Program-made: the position numbers and the translations under genes
NCBI GenBank assembly: GCA_934661135.1
Contig: CAKUJA010000043.1
Location: 1-18,871, forward strand
Reading direction: 5' to 3'
From: an uncultured Oscillospiraceae bacterium
Lineage (GTDB): Bacteria; Bacillota; Clostridia; Oscillospirales; Oscillospiraceae
DNA: 18,871 bases
Shown: in pieces, positions 1-6,139 of the stretch
Numbering within the stretch: the stretch's first letter is position 1
How the letters are laid out: each line of letters begins with the position of its first letter
Notes under the pieces: generated by a model
The model's database searches: none
The model's input: the letters and a program-made list of their open reading frames with translations, nothing else
Told to the model about the DNA's origin: nothing

Positions 1-236
1 CGGCACGGTGCGCAGGTATGGTTTTGTACGCCCTCTTTCTTTTCTTGGCAGGTTGAAACCGTTCTTTTCTTTCTGGCAGAGAAAGAAAAGAATGGGTTCA
101 AAAAAAGCGTTCCTTTGGGTGCGGAGGAAATCGGAAAAAGCGGGCGGACAGGGTCGTCCGCCCCTACAAGGTGCGGCGGAAAATCGTAGGAACGGGCGGA
201 CAGAGTCGACTGCCCTACAAATTCGATCGTAGGCTT
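1..236 (-). repeat. Composite of dispersed intergenic repeats (two GGGCGGAC hairpins plus a pyrimidine/purine hairpin)
   Basis: Read on the minus strand, this holds in order a decayed GGGCGGAC hairpin (arms 194-201 and 208-215, two positions no longer Watson-Crick), an intact one (arms 142-149 and 156-163, 6-nt loop 150-155), and a long hairpin whose arms are polypyrimidine and polypurine (59-74 with 80-95, 16 bp, one G-U, 5-nt loop). The same modules in the same order (hairpin, CCGGTTTCCTC-like spacer, run of T, GAACCC, pyrimidine arm) occur at 13647-13770 and 18721-18871 on the plus strand. Positions 29-46 carry a further degenerate pyrimidine tract. I see no gene in 1-270. Frames that cross the region are low-complexity translations of the repeat. 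Confidence 0.8.
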
Positions 237-270
237 TCCGAATTCTATACGCCGCAGGTTCCGAGCGCGC

Positions 271-302
271 AAAAATACGCGCCTGCCCTTCGGCAGACGC
301 GT
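271..302 (-). terminator. Rho-independent terminator of the 26-codon small gene
   Basis: On the minus strand an 11-bp stem (302-292 with 287-277, one U-G pair) closes a GAAG tetraloop and is followed by A then five U (276-271). It lies 19 nt past the stop codon of the small ORF at 322-402. Confidence 0.85.
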
Positions 303-321
303 TTTCCCAATTCCGGGATTC

Positions 322-402
322 TTATGCCTTCATCCCCTTGACGGTCATTGCGACCATCGCGGCCAGATACGCCACCGTGCAAGCTGCAATCGTAGTCACC
401 AT
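322..402 (-). CDS. 26-aa hydrophobic small protein, single predicted membrane segment
   Basis: I do not recognise this protein. The frame begins ATG-GTG-ACT-ACG at 402 and ends TAA at 322-324. Residues 3-21 (TIAACTVAYLAAMVAMTVK, including the first Lys) form one uninterrupted Ala/Val/Met-rich hydrophobic helix, and the tail is KGMKA. Its two lysines predict a cytoplasmic C terminus. Support comes from the surroundings rather than from length: an AAAGGAG Shine-Dalgarno at 412-418 with 9 nt to the ATG, a sigma-A promoter at 466-493, and a strong intrinsic terminator at 271-302. It is therefore a self-contained monocistronic unit of about 200 nt. A small regulatory membrane protein, a type I toxin or a leader peptide are all possible. 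I see no antisense promoter that would argue for a toxin-antitoxin pair. The alternative is that the RNA itself is the product. Confidence 0.6.
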   Translation of the reverse strand: MVTTIAACTVAYLAAMVAMTVKGMKA

Positions 403-411
403 TTTCGTTCG

Positions 412-418
412 CTCCTTT
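412..418 (-). promoter_or_regulatory. Shine-Dalgarno of the 26-aa ORF
   Basis: AAAGGAG on the minus strand, 9 nt upstream of the ATG at 402-400. It decides the start of a frame that would otherwise be too short to call. Confidence 0.7.
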
Positions 419-465
419 GCATCGCGTCCTGCATCTCGGGGCGCGTTTTTTCTCTATCTAACCTC

Positions 466-493
466 AGTATACACGTTCCTTCTGTTTTTTCAA
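466..493 (-). promoter_or_regulatory. Sigma-A promoter for the 26-aa ORF
   Basis: On the minus strand, TTGAAA (493-488), a 16-nt spacer and TATACT (471-466). The expected transcript start near 459 gives a leader of about 57 nt before the ATG at 402. Confidence 0.65.
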
Positions 494-817
494 CTATTTT
501 CACCAATTATCGCATTCTTCGCCTATGCAAGCTGCACAATTCTCTGCAATGCAAGAAATTGTTCCTGCATTGCATCCTGCATTTTTTCCTGCATCCTGTC
601 CGCGCGATTCCTTCAAAAAGCAGCTTGTTCCTGCGCTGCTTCCGTCCGATTCTGCATCAATTTCTCGCCGTCTCTGCACTGCGCTGCACTTCTCCGGCCG
701 CAATTCCTGCATTTTCCCGCTGTCTCTTGTCAAAAGTCGGCCGCCCGAACGCATTTCTGCGCCGGCCGGCCGGTTTCGCTCTTTGAAAATTTGTGAATCT
801 CCGCCAGTTTTCTGCCG
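494..817. other. Gene-poor stretch with a decayed-looking coiled-coil reading frame
   Basis: No intact gene is convincing here and no clear terminator follows the isomerase gene that ends at 818. On the minus strand one frame from about 686 to the TAG at 525-523 reads as a Gln/Met/Glu-rich helix. It is interrupted by a TGA at 615-613, and the text after that stop runs RNRADRMQEKMQDAMQEQ and then FLALQRIVQLA. A neighbouring frame upstream gives MQELRPEK, so a frameshift is also possible. No Shine-Dalgarno or promoter fits a start. It may be the remains of a small coiled-coil gene or a chance product of the TCCTGCAT repeats that run through it. A self-complementary run, CCGGCCGGCCGG, lies near 765-775. 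Confidence 0.3.
563..594. repeat. Three tandem copies of TCCTGCAT at a 12-bp period
   Basis: TCCTGCAT begins at 563, 575 and 587, exactly 12 bp apart. Two further exact copies lie at 427-434 (inside the predicted leader of the 26-aa ORF) and 705-712. That makes five copies of one octamer in under 300 bp. On the minus strand the unit reads ATGCAGGA and, in one frame, encodes a four-residue MQ-x-x repeat. Confidence 0.7.
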
Positions 818-1891
818 TCAGACAACCGTGTCGTATTCACCCGCACCGCCATCCGCAAAGTAGCGGTGCAGATCAAACGGCGAAAACACCCCCCGGTCGG
901 TCACAATCCCGGAGATCAAATGCGGCGGCGTCATGTCAAACGCCGGATAATACCCCTTTACGCCCTCTGCCGCCGTCCGCACGCCCATCGCCTGCAGCGT
1001 AAATTCCGGATCGCGCATCTCAATCTGCACGGTGTCCTTCGTCGGGTGGCCGATGTCCGGCGCGCCGGTCACAAACGTCGGAATGCCAAAGTGGTTCGCG
1101 CAGATCGCAATTTGCAGCGTGCCGACCTTGTTGACCACATAGCCGTCGAGACAGATCGCGTCCGCCGCGCACGTAAAGAGGTCGACGCCCTCGCGCTCCA
1201 TCACAAACGCCGGCATATTGTCCGTAATCACGGTCACGTCGAACCCCATGTCACGGCAGACCGTTGCGGTCAGCCGCGCCCCCTGAAAGTAAGGCCGCGT
1301 CTCCGGGCAGAACAGCCGGAGCTCCTTCCCGGCCAGCCGCGCCTGCTTGAGCATCATGCCGACGATCGTCTCTCCGAAGCATTGGGTCATCACGGTTCCG
1401 TGCGCCGGGAACAGTGCTGCAAGATACTGCGCCACCTTGTCGATCTTCCCGTAGCGGCGGTTGTTCGTGCGGATCACGTGCTCCCGAATCGCCAAATCGA
1501 CGTCCGTCCGCCCCGCATTCAGCGCCGTCTCCGCCGCCTTGCGGCAGCCCTCGCAGATCAGCGCCATGCGCGAACGCGTCGTCGGCCTTGCACCCGCGAT
1601 CGTCTCCGCCGCCTGCGCGAGATACGCGCGCTGCTCCGCGCGCGCCCTGCCGCGGCACTCCCATGCCGCCAGCGCCATGCCCATGCCCGCCGCAGTATAC
1701 GGCCCCGCCGACTGCGTTACCATATCGCGGATGGCCTGCATCACAGCCGCGTGGTCGCGGCAGACCACAAATTCCACCTTCGCCGGGTAAATCCGCCGGT
1801 CGAGAATCCGCACTGTGCCGTTTTCATACCACGCAACATTTTCATATTGCAGCATAAATGCCAATCCCGCATCTGCCCGCTGTTCCATCAT
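818..1891 (-). CDS. MtnA / eIF2B-alpha-like aldose-1-phosphate isomerase
   Basis: This 357-aa protein is close to the usual MtnA length and belongs to the eIF2B alpha/beta/delta-like isomerase fold. Family landmarks are visible: ARPTT (101-105), a Cys at 171 in TQCFGE where MtnA has its catalytic Cys in THCNTG, ETRPYFQGARLTA (197-209), Asp244 in AADAI where MtnA has GADR, NKVGT (254-258) and a C-terminal YPAFDMTPPHLISGIVT. MtnA converts 5-methylthioribose-1-phosphate to the ribulose form; archaeal relatives act on ribose-1,5-bisphosphate. The catalytic Cys and Asp are kept, but NTG after the Cys and the Arg after the Asp are changed, so the substrate may differ. Its ATG at 1891 overlaps the punA stop as ATGA, indicating translational coupling, with AAGGAG 5 nt upstream. 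It is the last gene of the minus operon. The family call is firm, the substrate is not. Confidence 0.85.
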   Translation of the reverse strand: MMEQRADAGLAFMLQYENVAWYENGTVRILDRRIYPAKVEFVVCRDHAAVMQAIRDMVTQSAGPYTAAGMGMALAAWECRGRARAEQRAYLAQAAETIAGARPTTRSRMALICEGCRKAAETALNAGRTDVDLAIREHVIRTNNRRYGKIDKVAQYLAALFPAHGTVMTQCFGETIVGMMLKQARLAGKELRLFCPETRPYFQGARLTATVCRDMGFDVTVITDNMPAFVMEREGVDLFTCAADAICLDGYVVNKVGTLQIAICANHFGIPTFVTGAPDIGHPTKDTVQIEMRDPEFTLQAMGVRTAAEGVKGYYPAFDMTPPHLISGIVTDRGVFSPFDLHRYFADGGAGEYDTVV

Positions 1892-2712
1892 ACCATCTCC
1901 TTGATCATTCGCTTGAGATACGCACTGAACCGCGCGCCGACCGCCGCGCCGGTCTCGTTGACCTCTGCGCCGGAGAGCTGCGCACCGGTTACACCGGCGG
2001 CCATGTTCGTAATCACGCTCAACCCCAATACCGGCAGTCCGCAGTGCGCCGCGGTCAGCGCCTCCGTCACCGTCGACATCCCCACCGCGTCGCCGCCGAG
2101 CACACGGATTGCACGGATCTCCGCCGGCGTTTCAAACTGCGGCCCCGGCATGAAAAAATAGACGCCCTCATGCACGCGCAGTCCGCTGCCCTCCGCGCAG
2201 CGCAGCGCAAGCGCACGCAGCTCCGGCGCATACATCTGCGTCGTGTCGAAAAACCGTTCGCCGAATTCCGGCACATTCCGTCCGCGCAGCGGACTTGCCC
2301 CATTCAGCTTAATATGATCGGCAATCACCATGATGTCGCCAGGACGGTAGTCGAGATTCACGCCGCCTGCGGCATTTGTCAAAATCACCGCGTGCACGCC
2401 GAGCAGCTTCAGAAGCCGCACCGGTTGCGTGAGCTGCTCAAAGTCATACCCCTCATAGGAGTGGAATCGCCCGGACAGGCAGACCAGCTTCCTCCCCTCC
2501 AGTTCGCCGAAGATCAGCTTTCCTGCATGGTCGGCCACCGTGCAGCGCGGAAAATTCGGAATTTCCGTATAGTCGATCTCCATCCGCTTTTCCAGCTCCG
2601 CCGCAAACGGTCCGAGCGACGAGCCGAGCACCACCGCGATCTCCGGTTGGAACGGCATCCGCACCTGCACATATTCCGCGCTCTCTGCATAGAATGAATA
2701 TGGTTCGTTCAT
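1888..2712 (-). CDS. punA: Purine nucleoside phosphorylase (class I, trimeric type)
   Basis: This 274-aa cytoplasmic enzyme splits purine (deoxy)nucleosides with phosphate into base and pentose-1-phosphate. The family motifs are all present: phosphate loop GSSLG (30-34), GRFHSYEG (81-88), TNAAGG (112-117), GPQFETPAEIRA (190-201) with the purine-contacting Glu, GGDAVGMS (206-213), and TNMAAG (235-240), whose Asn at 236 is the residue that in this class favours 6-oxopurines (inosine and guanosine). The length matches the family. The Shine-Dalgarno GAGGTG overlaps the stop of the LOG gene just upstream (8-nt gap). The next gene, the MtnA-like isomerase, starts inside its stop codon. The pair resembles phosphorylase-then-isomerase salvage of a pentose-1-phosphate. 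A methylthioadenosine phosphorylase role is an alternative, given the neighbour, but the Asn argues for Ino/Guo. Confidence 0.93.
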   Translation of the reverse strand: MNEPYSFYAESAEYVQVRMPFQPEIAVVLGSSLGPFAAELEKRMEIDYTEIPNFPRCTVADHAGKLIFGELEGRKLVCLSGRFHSYEGYDFEQLTQPVRLLKLLGVHAVILTNAAGGVNLDYRPGDIMVIADHIKLNGASPLRGRNVPEFGERFFDTTQMYAPELRALALRCAEGSGLRVHEGVYFFMPGPQFETPAEIRAIRVLGGDAVGMSTVTEALTAAHCGLPVLGLSVITNMAAGVTGAQLSGAEVNETGAAVGARFSAYLKRMIKEMV

Positions 2713-2720
2713 GTTGCACC

Positions 2721-3299
2721 TCAGATATTTTTAATGTGCCGCACATCGATCTCGTTCGGGTCATAGTGCTCCAGATAGTCCATCAATGCCGCCGGCTCAT
2801 CAAACAGCCGGTAAATTTGCAGGCAGACCGGCTTTGCAAATCCGCTTTGCGCCGTATGCTCGAGCATCGCCTGCATCGGGGCATAATATTTTAATGTATT
2901 GAGCACCGCCAGCGCCGGGTTGTGCCGCCCGAGCTGCTTGAGCGTCAATACCTCAAAGAACTCCTCATAGGTTCCAAGTCCGCCCGGCGCCATGATAAAT
3001 GCGTCCGCGCGCTGCATCATAATCGTCTTGCGCTCGGCCATCGTCTCCGTGTCGATGAACTCCGTGCACCCGCCAAACAGCACCCCCGGCGCCCGTTTGA
3101 AAAACGTCGGCGCCACGCCGATCAGCGTCCCGCCATGCTCCACCACGCCGCGCGCCGCCGCGCCCATCACGCCCTGCGCGCCACCGCCGTAGATCATTGT
3201 ATGGCCGCCCTCGGCAATTCTGCGCCCGAGGTCATAGGCCGCGTCCAGATACCGCCGGTCAAGCTCCGTGCTCGACGCGCCGTAAAGACAGATGTTCAT
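2721..3299 (-). CDS. LOG-family nucleoside 5'-monophosphate phosphoribohydrolase (TIGR00730 type)
   Basis: This 192-aa Rossmann-fold protein carries both LOG signatures: GGGAQGVMG (38-46) and PGGLGTYEE (105-113). It also has the conserved Arg-Lys of MAERKTIMM (90-91). Characterised members release the base from cytokinin riboside monophosphate or AMP, giving ribose-5-phosphate; many bacterial members are still labelled lysine decarboxylase by error. The length is typical. Its ATG at 3299 overlaps the stop of the upstream small gene as ATGA, and punA follows 8 nt downstream, so it is translated as part of a purine salvage operon. The fold and reaction type are confident; the physiological nucleotide is inferred from context. 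Confidence 0.92.
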   Translation of the reverse strand: MNICLYGASSTELDRRYLDAAYDLGRRIAEGGHTMIYGGGAQGVMGAAARGVVEHGGTLIGVAPTFFKRAPGVLFGGCTEFIDTETMAERKTIMMQRADAFIMAPGGLGTYEEFFEVLTLKQLGRHNPALAVLNTLKYYAPMQAMLEHTAQSGFAKPVCLQIYRLFDEPAALMDYLEHYDPNEIDVRHIKNI

Positions 3300-3466
3300 T
3301 CCTGCTCCTCCAATTTCCGAATCTGCTTTCCAATCTCACAGACGTCGCGGTACGCGCATCCCGCGTCGTAGTCACAGTCCGCTTCCCACGCCCCGCCGTC
3401 CTCCTCGCAAAATACCATCCGCGCCGCGTCCTGCGCGCGGCAATAGCCGCTGATCAGCTTTTCCAT
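3296..3466 (-). CDS. Small Cys-rich protein, first gene of the salvage operon
   Basis: I do not recognise the family with confidence. The start chosen is the ATG at 3466, which has GGAGGAG 7 nt upstream. A longer frame reaching 3535 would begin before the likely transcript start near 3519. The 56-aa product has five cysteines at 9, 20, 31, 37 and 43, a regular C-x10-C-x10-C-x5-C-x5-C layout, with Asp/Glu between them, and a charged helical tail (EIGKQIRKLEEQE). It has no signal peptide or membrane segment. The spacing suggests metal binding, but no known zinc-ribbon or ferredoxin motif is matched. It overlaps the LOG gene by four bases (ATGA) and is the promoter-proximal gene. Confidence 0.75.
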   Translation of the reverse strand: MEKLISGYCRAQDAARMVFCEEDGGAWEADCDYDAGCAYRDVCEIGKQIRKLEEQE

Positions 3467-3525
3467 TCCGAAGCTCCTCCGCCAATCACAGTTTCGTTTC
3501 GCTTTATTTTTCGGATATATTTTAA

Positions 3526-3554
3526 AGTATAGCAAACTCCTTTTCGGAAATCCA
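3526..3554 (-). promoter_or_regulatory. Promoter of the Cys-rich/LOG/punA/isomerase operon
   Basis: On the minus strand, TATACT (3531-3526) with an upstream TGC forming an extended -10, and a weak -35 TGGATT (3554-3549) at 17 nt. The predicted leader before the ATG at 3466 is about 53 nt. The 3555-3761 stretch between this and the divergent ATP synthase promoter is AT-rich and has no gene. It holds a 10-bp inverted pair, TTTTCGGAAA at 3541-3550 and TTTCCGAAAA at 3679-3688. Confidence 0.6.
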
Positions 3555-3761
3555 CTGCTGTATTTTTCGTTCTTAACGGATTCTTAGCATACCATACAAG
3601 TTTTTTCACATGGAATTCGCTCCGCATACTTTCATTTGCTTCGTTTTTGCAACAATTCCGCATTCTATTTTCCGGGAATTTCCGAAAATCTTCTGCTATT
3701 TCCAACCCATTCGATATTTATATATCATTATCTGCATATTATACAACTTTTTTGATATGGA

Positions 3762-3791
3762 TTGCTTTTTCCCATATGCCTGTGTTATAAT
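3762..3791 (+). promoter_or_regulatory. Promoter of the ATP synthase operon
   Basis: Consensus TATAAT at 3786-3791 with TG at 3783-3784 (extended -10). The -35 is weak: TTGCTT at 3762-3767 with 18-nt spacing. Transcription from about 3798 leaves a leader of about 35 nt before the GTG at 3833 and rules out the in-frame TTG at 3791 as a start. Confidence 0.65.
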
Positions 3792-3832
3792 TGTCGCGGT
3801 TCGTTTTTTGGGAAAAGCGGGGTGAACGACAG

Positions 3833-4099
3833 GTGCGATCCTTTGAAAAATGGATGCGCGGGTTGGCCATGGTCGGCCAGCTCGGCTTCGCTGTTATCAC
3901 GCCGCCCGTCGTGCTGGTCTGGCTGGCAGAGCTGCTGGTGCACCGGCGCGGCTGGGGGTACTGGATTGTCATCGTTGCGCTGTTGGTTGGCCTGATTACC
4001 GGTCTTTCCAGCGGTTGGCGCACCTTGCAGCAGTTTCTTCCGAAGCATCCCGACGGCAAACCGCGCGGCAAAACCGTCCATTTTGACGATCACCGCTGA
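3833..4099 (+). CDS. atpZ: AtpZ-like small membrane protein of the ATP synthase operon
   Basis: This 88-aa protein has two predicted membrane helices (roughly 12-33 and 38-60) joined by a short basic turn, and a charged C-terminal tail rich in Lys and His. It sits directly before atpI, which is the usual place of AtpZ (ATPase_gene1 family). AtpZ/AtpI have been linked to divalent cation transport and assembly support for ATP synthase in Bacillus. The start is the GTG at 3833, chosen because GGTGA sits 7 nt upstream and the next in-frame start upstream lies before the transcript start. The first residues then read MRSFEKWMRG. Assignment rests on topology, size and position, since this family is weakly conserved. 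Confidence 0.75.
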   Translation: MRSFEKWMRGLAMVGQLGFAVITPPVVLVWLAELLVHRRGWGYWIVIVALLVGLITGLSSGWRTLQQFLPKHPDGKPRGKTVHFDDHR

Positions 4100-4112
4100 G
4101 AAGGAGGCCGCT

Positions 4113-4541
4113 ATGAAAAAACTGAACAAAGACATTCAACACGAGCTTCTCTACGTCGCCGTCGGTCTGCTCGTATGCGACGTGCTGATCTGTCTCGTCT
4201 TTGCGCTGCTGCACCGGTTCCGCTATACGGTTCCGCTCGGCGCGCTCTGGGGCAGCCTGTTCTCGTTTTTCAATCTCTATTTGCTGGCCGTGCGCGTACA
4301 GCGCATTGCCGACAGCGACGAGCAGGACAAAACTACTGCCCAAAAGCAGCTCAAAGCATCCTATCTGGGCCGCCTGATGGTTCTGGCCTTCGCAGTCATC
4401 ACCGGCGTGCTCATCCCATGGTTCCACTATATTGCCGTGCTGGTGCCGTTTCTGGTGCCGCAGCCGGTTATGATGATCCGCCGGGCGATGCTCTCCGCCC
4501 GTGCAAAACGAAATCAAGCAAAAGAACAGGGGGAATCTTGA
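4113..4541 (+). CDS. atpI: ATP synthase protein I
   Basis: This 142-aa protein has four predicted hydrophobic segments (about 11-32, 37-58, 84-102 and 104-120). AtpI proteins sit in the membrane and assist c-ring assembly; they are not part of the finished enzyme. AAGGAGG is 5 nt before the ATG at 4113, which selects this start over frames running in from upstream. The TGA at 4539-4541 shares one base with the atpB ATG (TGATG), so translation is likely coupled. Sequence conservation is low in this family and the call leans on location between atpZ and atpB. Confidence 0.85.
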   Translation: MKKLNKDIQHELLYVAVGLLVCDVLICLVFALLHRFRYTVPLGALWGSLFSFFNLYLLAVRVQRIADSDEQDKTTAQKQLKASYLGRLMVLAFAVITGVLIPWFHYIAVLVPFLVPQPVMMIRRAMLSARAKRNQAKEQGES

Positions 4542-5284
4542 TGGAAGTCGACATCCATGGCGCACCAATCTATTTTGAGATCCCAATCCTCGGCGGCATT
4601 CCCATTACGGCGAGTATGCTCGGCACATGGGGTGTGATGCTGGTGCTGACGCTGCTCTGCGTCTGGCTGACACACGATCTCAAGGTTCGGAATATCTCCA
4701 AGCGGCAGGCGGTCGCAGAGAAAATCGTCATGCTGGCGGAAAATTTTGTCCGCGCCAATATGGGCGAAAAGTGGACGAGTATGGTGCCGATGATCGCGGC
4801 GCTCTTCTCGCTCTCGCTCGGCAGCAGCCTTCTCGCTCTGCTCGGTCTCTGGGCGCCGACGGCCGATGTATCCGTGCTGTTCGGCTGGGCGCTGATCGTG
4901 TTCGTGCTCATTACGTACTATAAGATCAAAACCAACGGTTTTTTGGGGTATTTGAAGGGCTTCTGCGATCCGGTGTTCCCGATGGCGCCGTTCAACGTGC
5001 TCGGCGAGGTGTTCAAGCCGATCTCCATGTCGTTCCGTCACTTCGGCAACGTCCTGTCCGGCTACGTCATCAGCTCGCTGGTCTATGCCGCGCTGCTCCT
5101 GGCCAATCATGCGCTGTTCGGCTTGATTCCCGGCGTGGTCGGCGACATTCTCGGCAACGTTCCGTTCCTTGCCGTCGGCATTCCCGCCGTGCTCTCGCTG
5201 TATTTCGACTGGTTCTCCAGTTTCATGCAAGCGTTTATTTTCTGTATGCTGACGATGATCTTCATCCGCACGGCGGCAGAGTAA
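4541..5284 (+). CDS. atpB: ATP synthase Fo subunit a
   Basis: This 247-aa integral membrane stator subunit forms the ion half-channels. Five or six hydrophobic helices are visible. The essential Arg is R166 in SMSFRHFGN, equivalent to E. coli R210, followed by a Gly-rich turn and the conserved C-terminal helix region ending FIFCMLTMIFIRTAAE. The ATG at 4541 was chosen because it overlaps the atpI stop and has an AGGGGGA Shine-Dalgarno; a longer open frame upstream is only the shadow of atpI. A 49-nt gap separates it from atpE, which has its own strong ribosome binding site, as expected for a subunit needed in many copies. Confidence 0.97.
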   Translation: MEVDIHGAPIYFEIPILGGIPITASMLGTWGVMLVLTLLCVWLTHDLKVRNISKRQAVAEKIVMLAENFVRANMGEKWTSMVPMIAALFSLSLGSSLLALLGLWAPTADVSVLFGWALIVFVLITYYKIKTNGFLGYLKGFCDPVFPMAPFNVLGEVFKPISMSFRHFGNVLSGYVISSLVYAALLLANHALFGLIPGVVGDILGNVPFLAVGIPAVLSLYFDWFSSFMQAFIFCMLTMIFIRTAAE

Positions 5285-5333
5285 ACATAGTTTTCTATTC
5301 GTAATCAAAAGAAAAGCATAGGAGGATTTACAA

Positions 5334-5603
5334 ATGACTGAACTCGCAAAAGCAATCATTCTCATGGGCTGCGCCATCGGCGCCGGTATCGCCATGATCT
5401 CCGGCTTCGGCCCCGGCATCGGCGAAGGCTACATCGCCGGCAAGGCGCTGGAGTCCATGGCACGTCAGCCGGAAATGAAGAGCGACTTCACCAGCACGAT
5501 GTTCCTTGGCATCGCCTGCGCCGAGACCACCGGTATCTACGGCTTCGTCATCGGCCTGCTGCTGATCTTCGTCGCGCCCGGCCTGTTCACCGGCCTGCTG
5601 TAA
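5334..5603 (+). CDS. atpE: ATP synthase Fo subunit c, two-carboxylate Na+-type motif
   Basis: This 89-aa hairpin of two membrane helices joined by the ARQPE loop (43-47) builds the rotor ring. The canonical ion-binding Glu is E64 in AETTGIYG. The neighbouring T65, T66 and Y69 match the Na+-liganding set of Ilyobacter tartaricus (E65, S66, T67, Y70). The helix-1 position that is Gln32 in Ilyobacter is Glu here (E31 in PGIGEGY), giving two carboxylates per c subunit, as described for the Na+-dependent Fusobacterium nucleatum ring. Na+ coupling is therefore likely but not proven. AGGAGG lies 8 nt before the ATG. Confidence 0.98.
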   Translation: MTELAKAIILMGCAIGAGIAMISGFGPGIGEGYIAGKALESMARQPEMKSDFTSTMFLGIACAETTGIYGFVIGLLLIFVAPGLFTGLL

Positions 5604-5635
5604 GATCACTGATCTGAGAAAAAGGAGGACTGTAT

Positions 5636-6139
5636 ATGAATTTTCAGTCCCTCGTCGAGCTTGCTCCGTGGACAACCATTGCGCAGATCTGCAATCTCCT
5701 GATTCAGATCTTCCTGTTTAAGAAATTCCTGTTCCAGCCGATCAAGAATATCATCGCCAAGCGGCAGGCCGAGGTCGACGAACTCTACGACGAAGCCGGT
5801 AAGGCGCGTGCCGACGCAGAGGGCGCCAAGGCGGAGTATGAGTCCCATCTCCAGACCGCCAACGCCGAAGCGCAGGCGATCACCTCCCGCGCCGTCGCCT
5901 CCGCCAACCTGACCAGCGAGCAGATCGTCTCCACGGCCAAGGCCGAGGCTGACGCCATGCGTGAAAAGGCCGCCCGCGAAATCGAGCTGGAGCGCCGCAA
6001 GACCATGGACGAGCTGAAGGGCGAAATCTCCGGTCTGGCCGTCGAGCTGGCCTCGAAGGTCGCTGAAAAAGAGATCGGCGAAAAAGAACACGAAGCGCTC
6101 ATCGAGAAATTCATCGACGAACTGGGTGAAACGAAATGA
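5636..6139 (+). CDS. atpF: ATP synthase Fo subunit b
   Basis: This 167-aa peripheral-stalk subunit has one N-terminal membrane helix (about 12-32). A long Ala/Glu/Lys/Arg-rich helix runs from about 40 to the C terminus and would dimerise as a right-handed coiled coil binding delta and F1. The N terminus begins MNFQSLVELAPWTTIAQICN, typical of Clostridia. AAAGGAGG is 8 nt before the ATG. Its stop overlaps the atpH start as ATGA. Confidence 0.97.
   Translation: MNFQSLVELAPWTTIAQICNLLIQIFLFKKFLFQPIKNIIAKRQAEVDELYDEAGKARADAEGAKAEYESHLQTANAEAQAITSRAVASANLTSEQIVSTAKAEADAMREKAAREIELERRKTMDELKGEISGLAVELASKVAEKEIGEKEHEALIEKFIDELGETK

Noticed and set aside
500..754. 84-codon minus-strand frame rich in Cys and Gly
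   Set aside because: No ribosome binding site or promoter fits its ATG. The alternative frame looks more protein-like and is itself broken.
338..863. Several overlapping plus-strand frames in 338-863
   Set aside because: Cys/Ser/Phe-rich low-complexity translations with no Shine-Dalgarno; the 26-aa minus-strand unit explains part of the region better.
866..2161. Long plus-strand open frame opposite the isomerase and punA
   Set aside because: It is Arg/His/Pro-rich shadow translation of GC-rich genes with clear family motifs on the other strand, and has no ribosome binding site.
3549..3554. TGGATT upstream of several -10 elements as a shared regulatory motif
   Set aside because: It occurs at different distances from the -10 (17 to 22 nt) and is only six bases long; chance is enough.
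3791..3832. TTG at 3791 as the atpZ start
   Set aside because: It overlaps the last base of the -10 element, so it precedes the transcript start.
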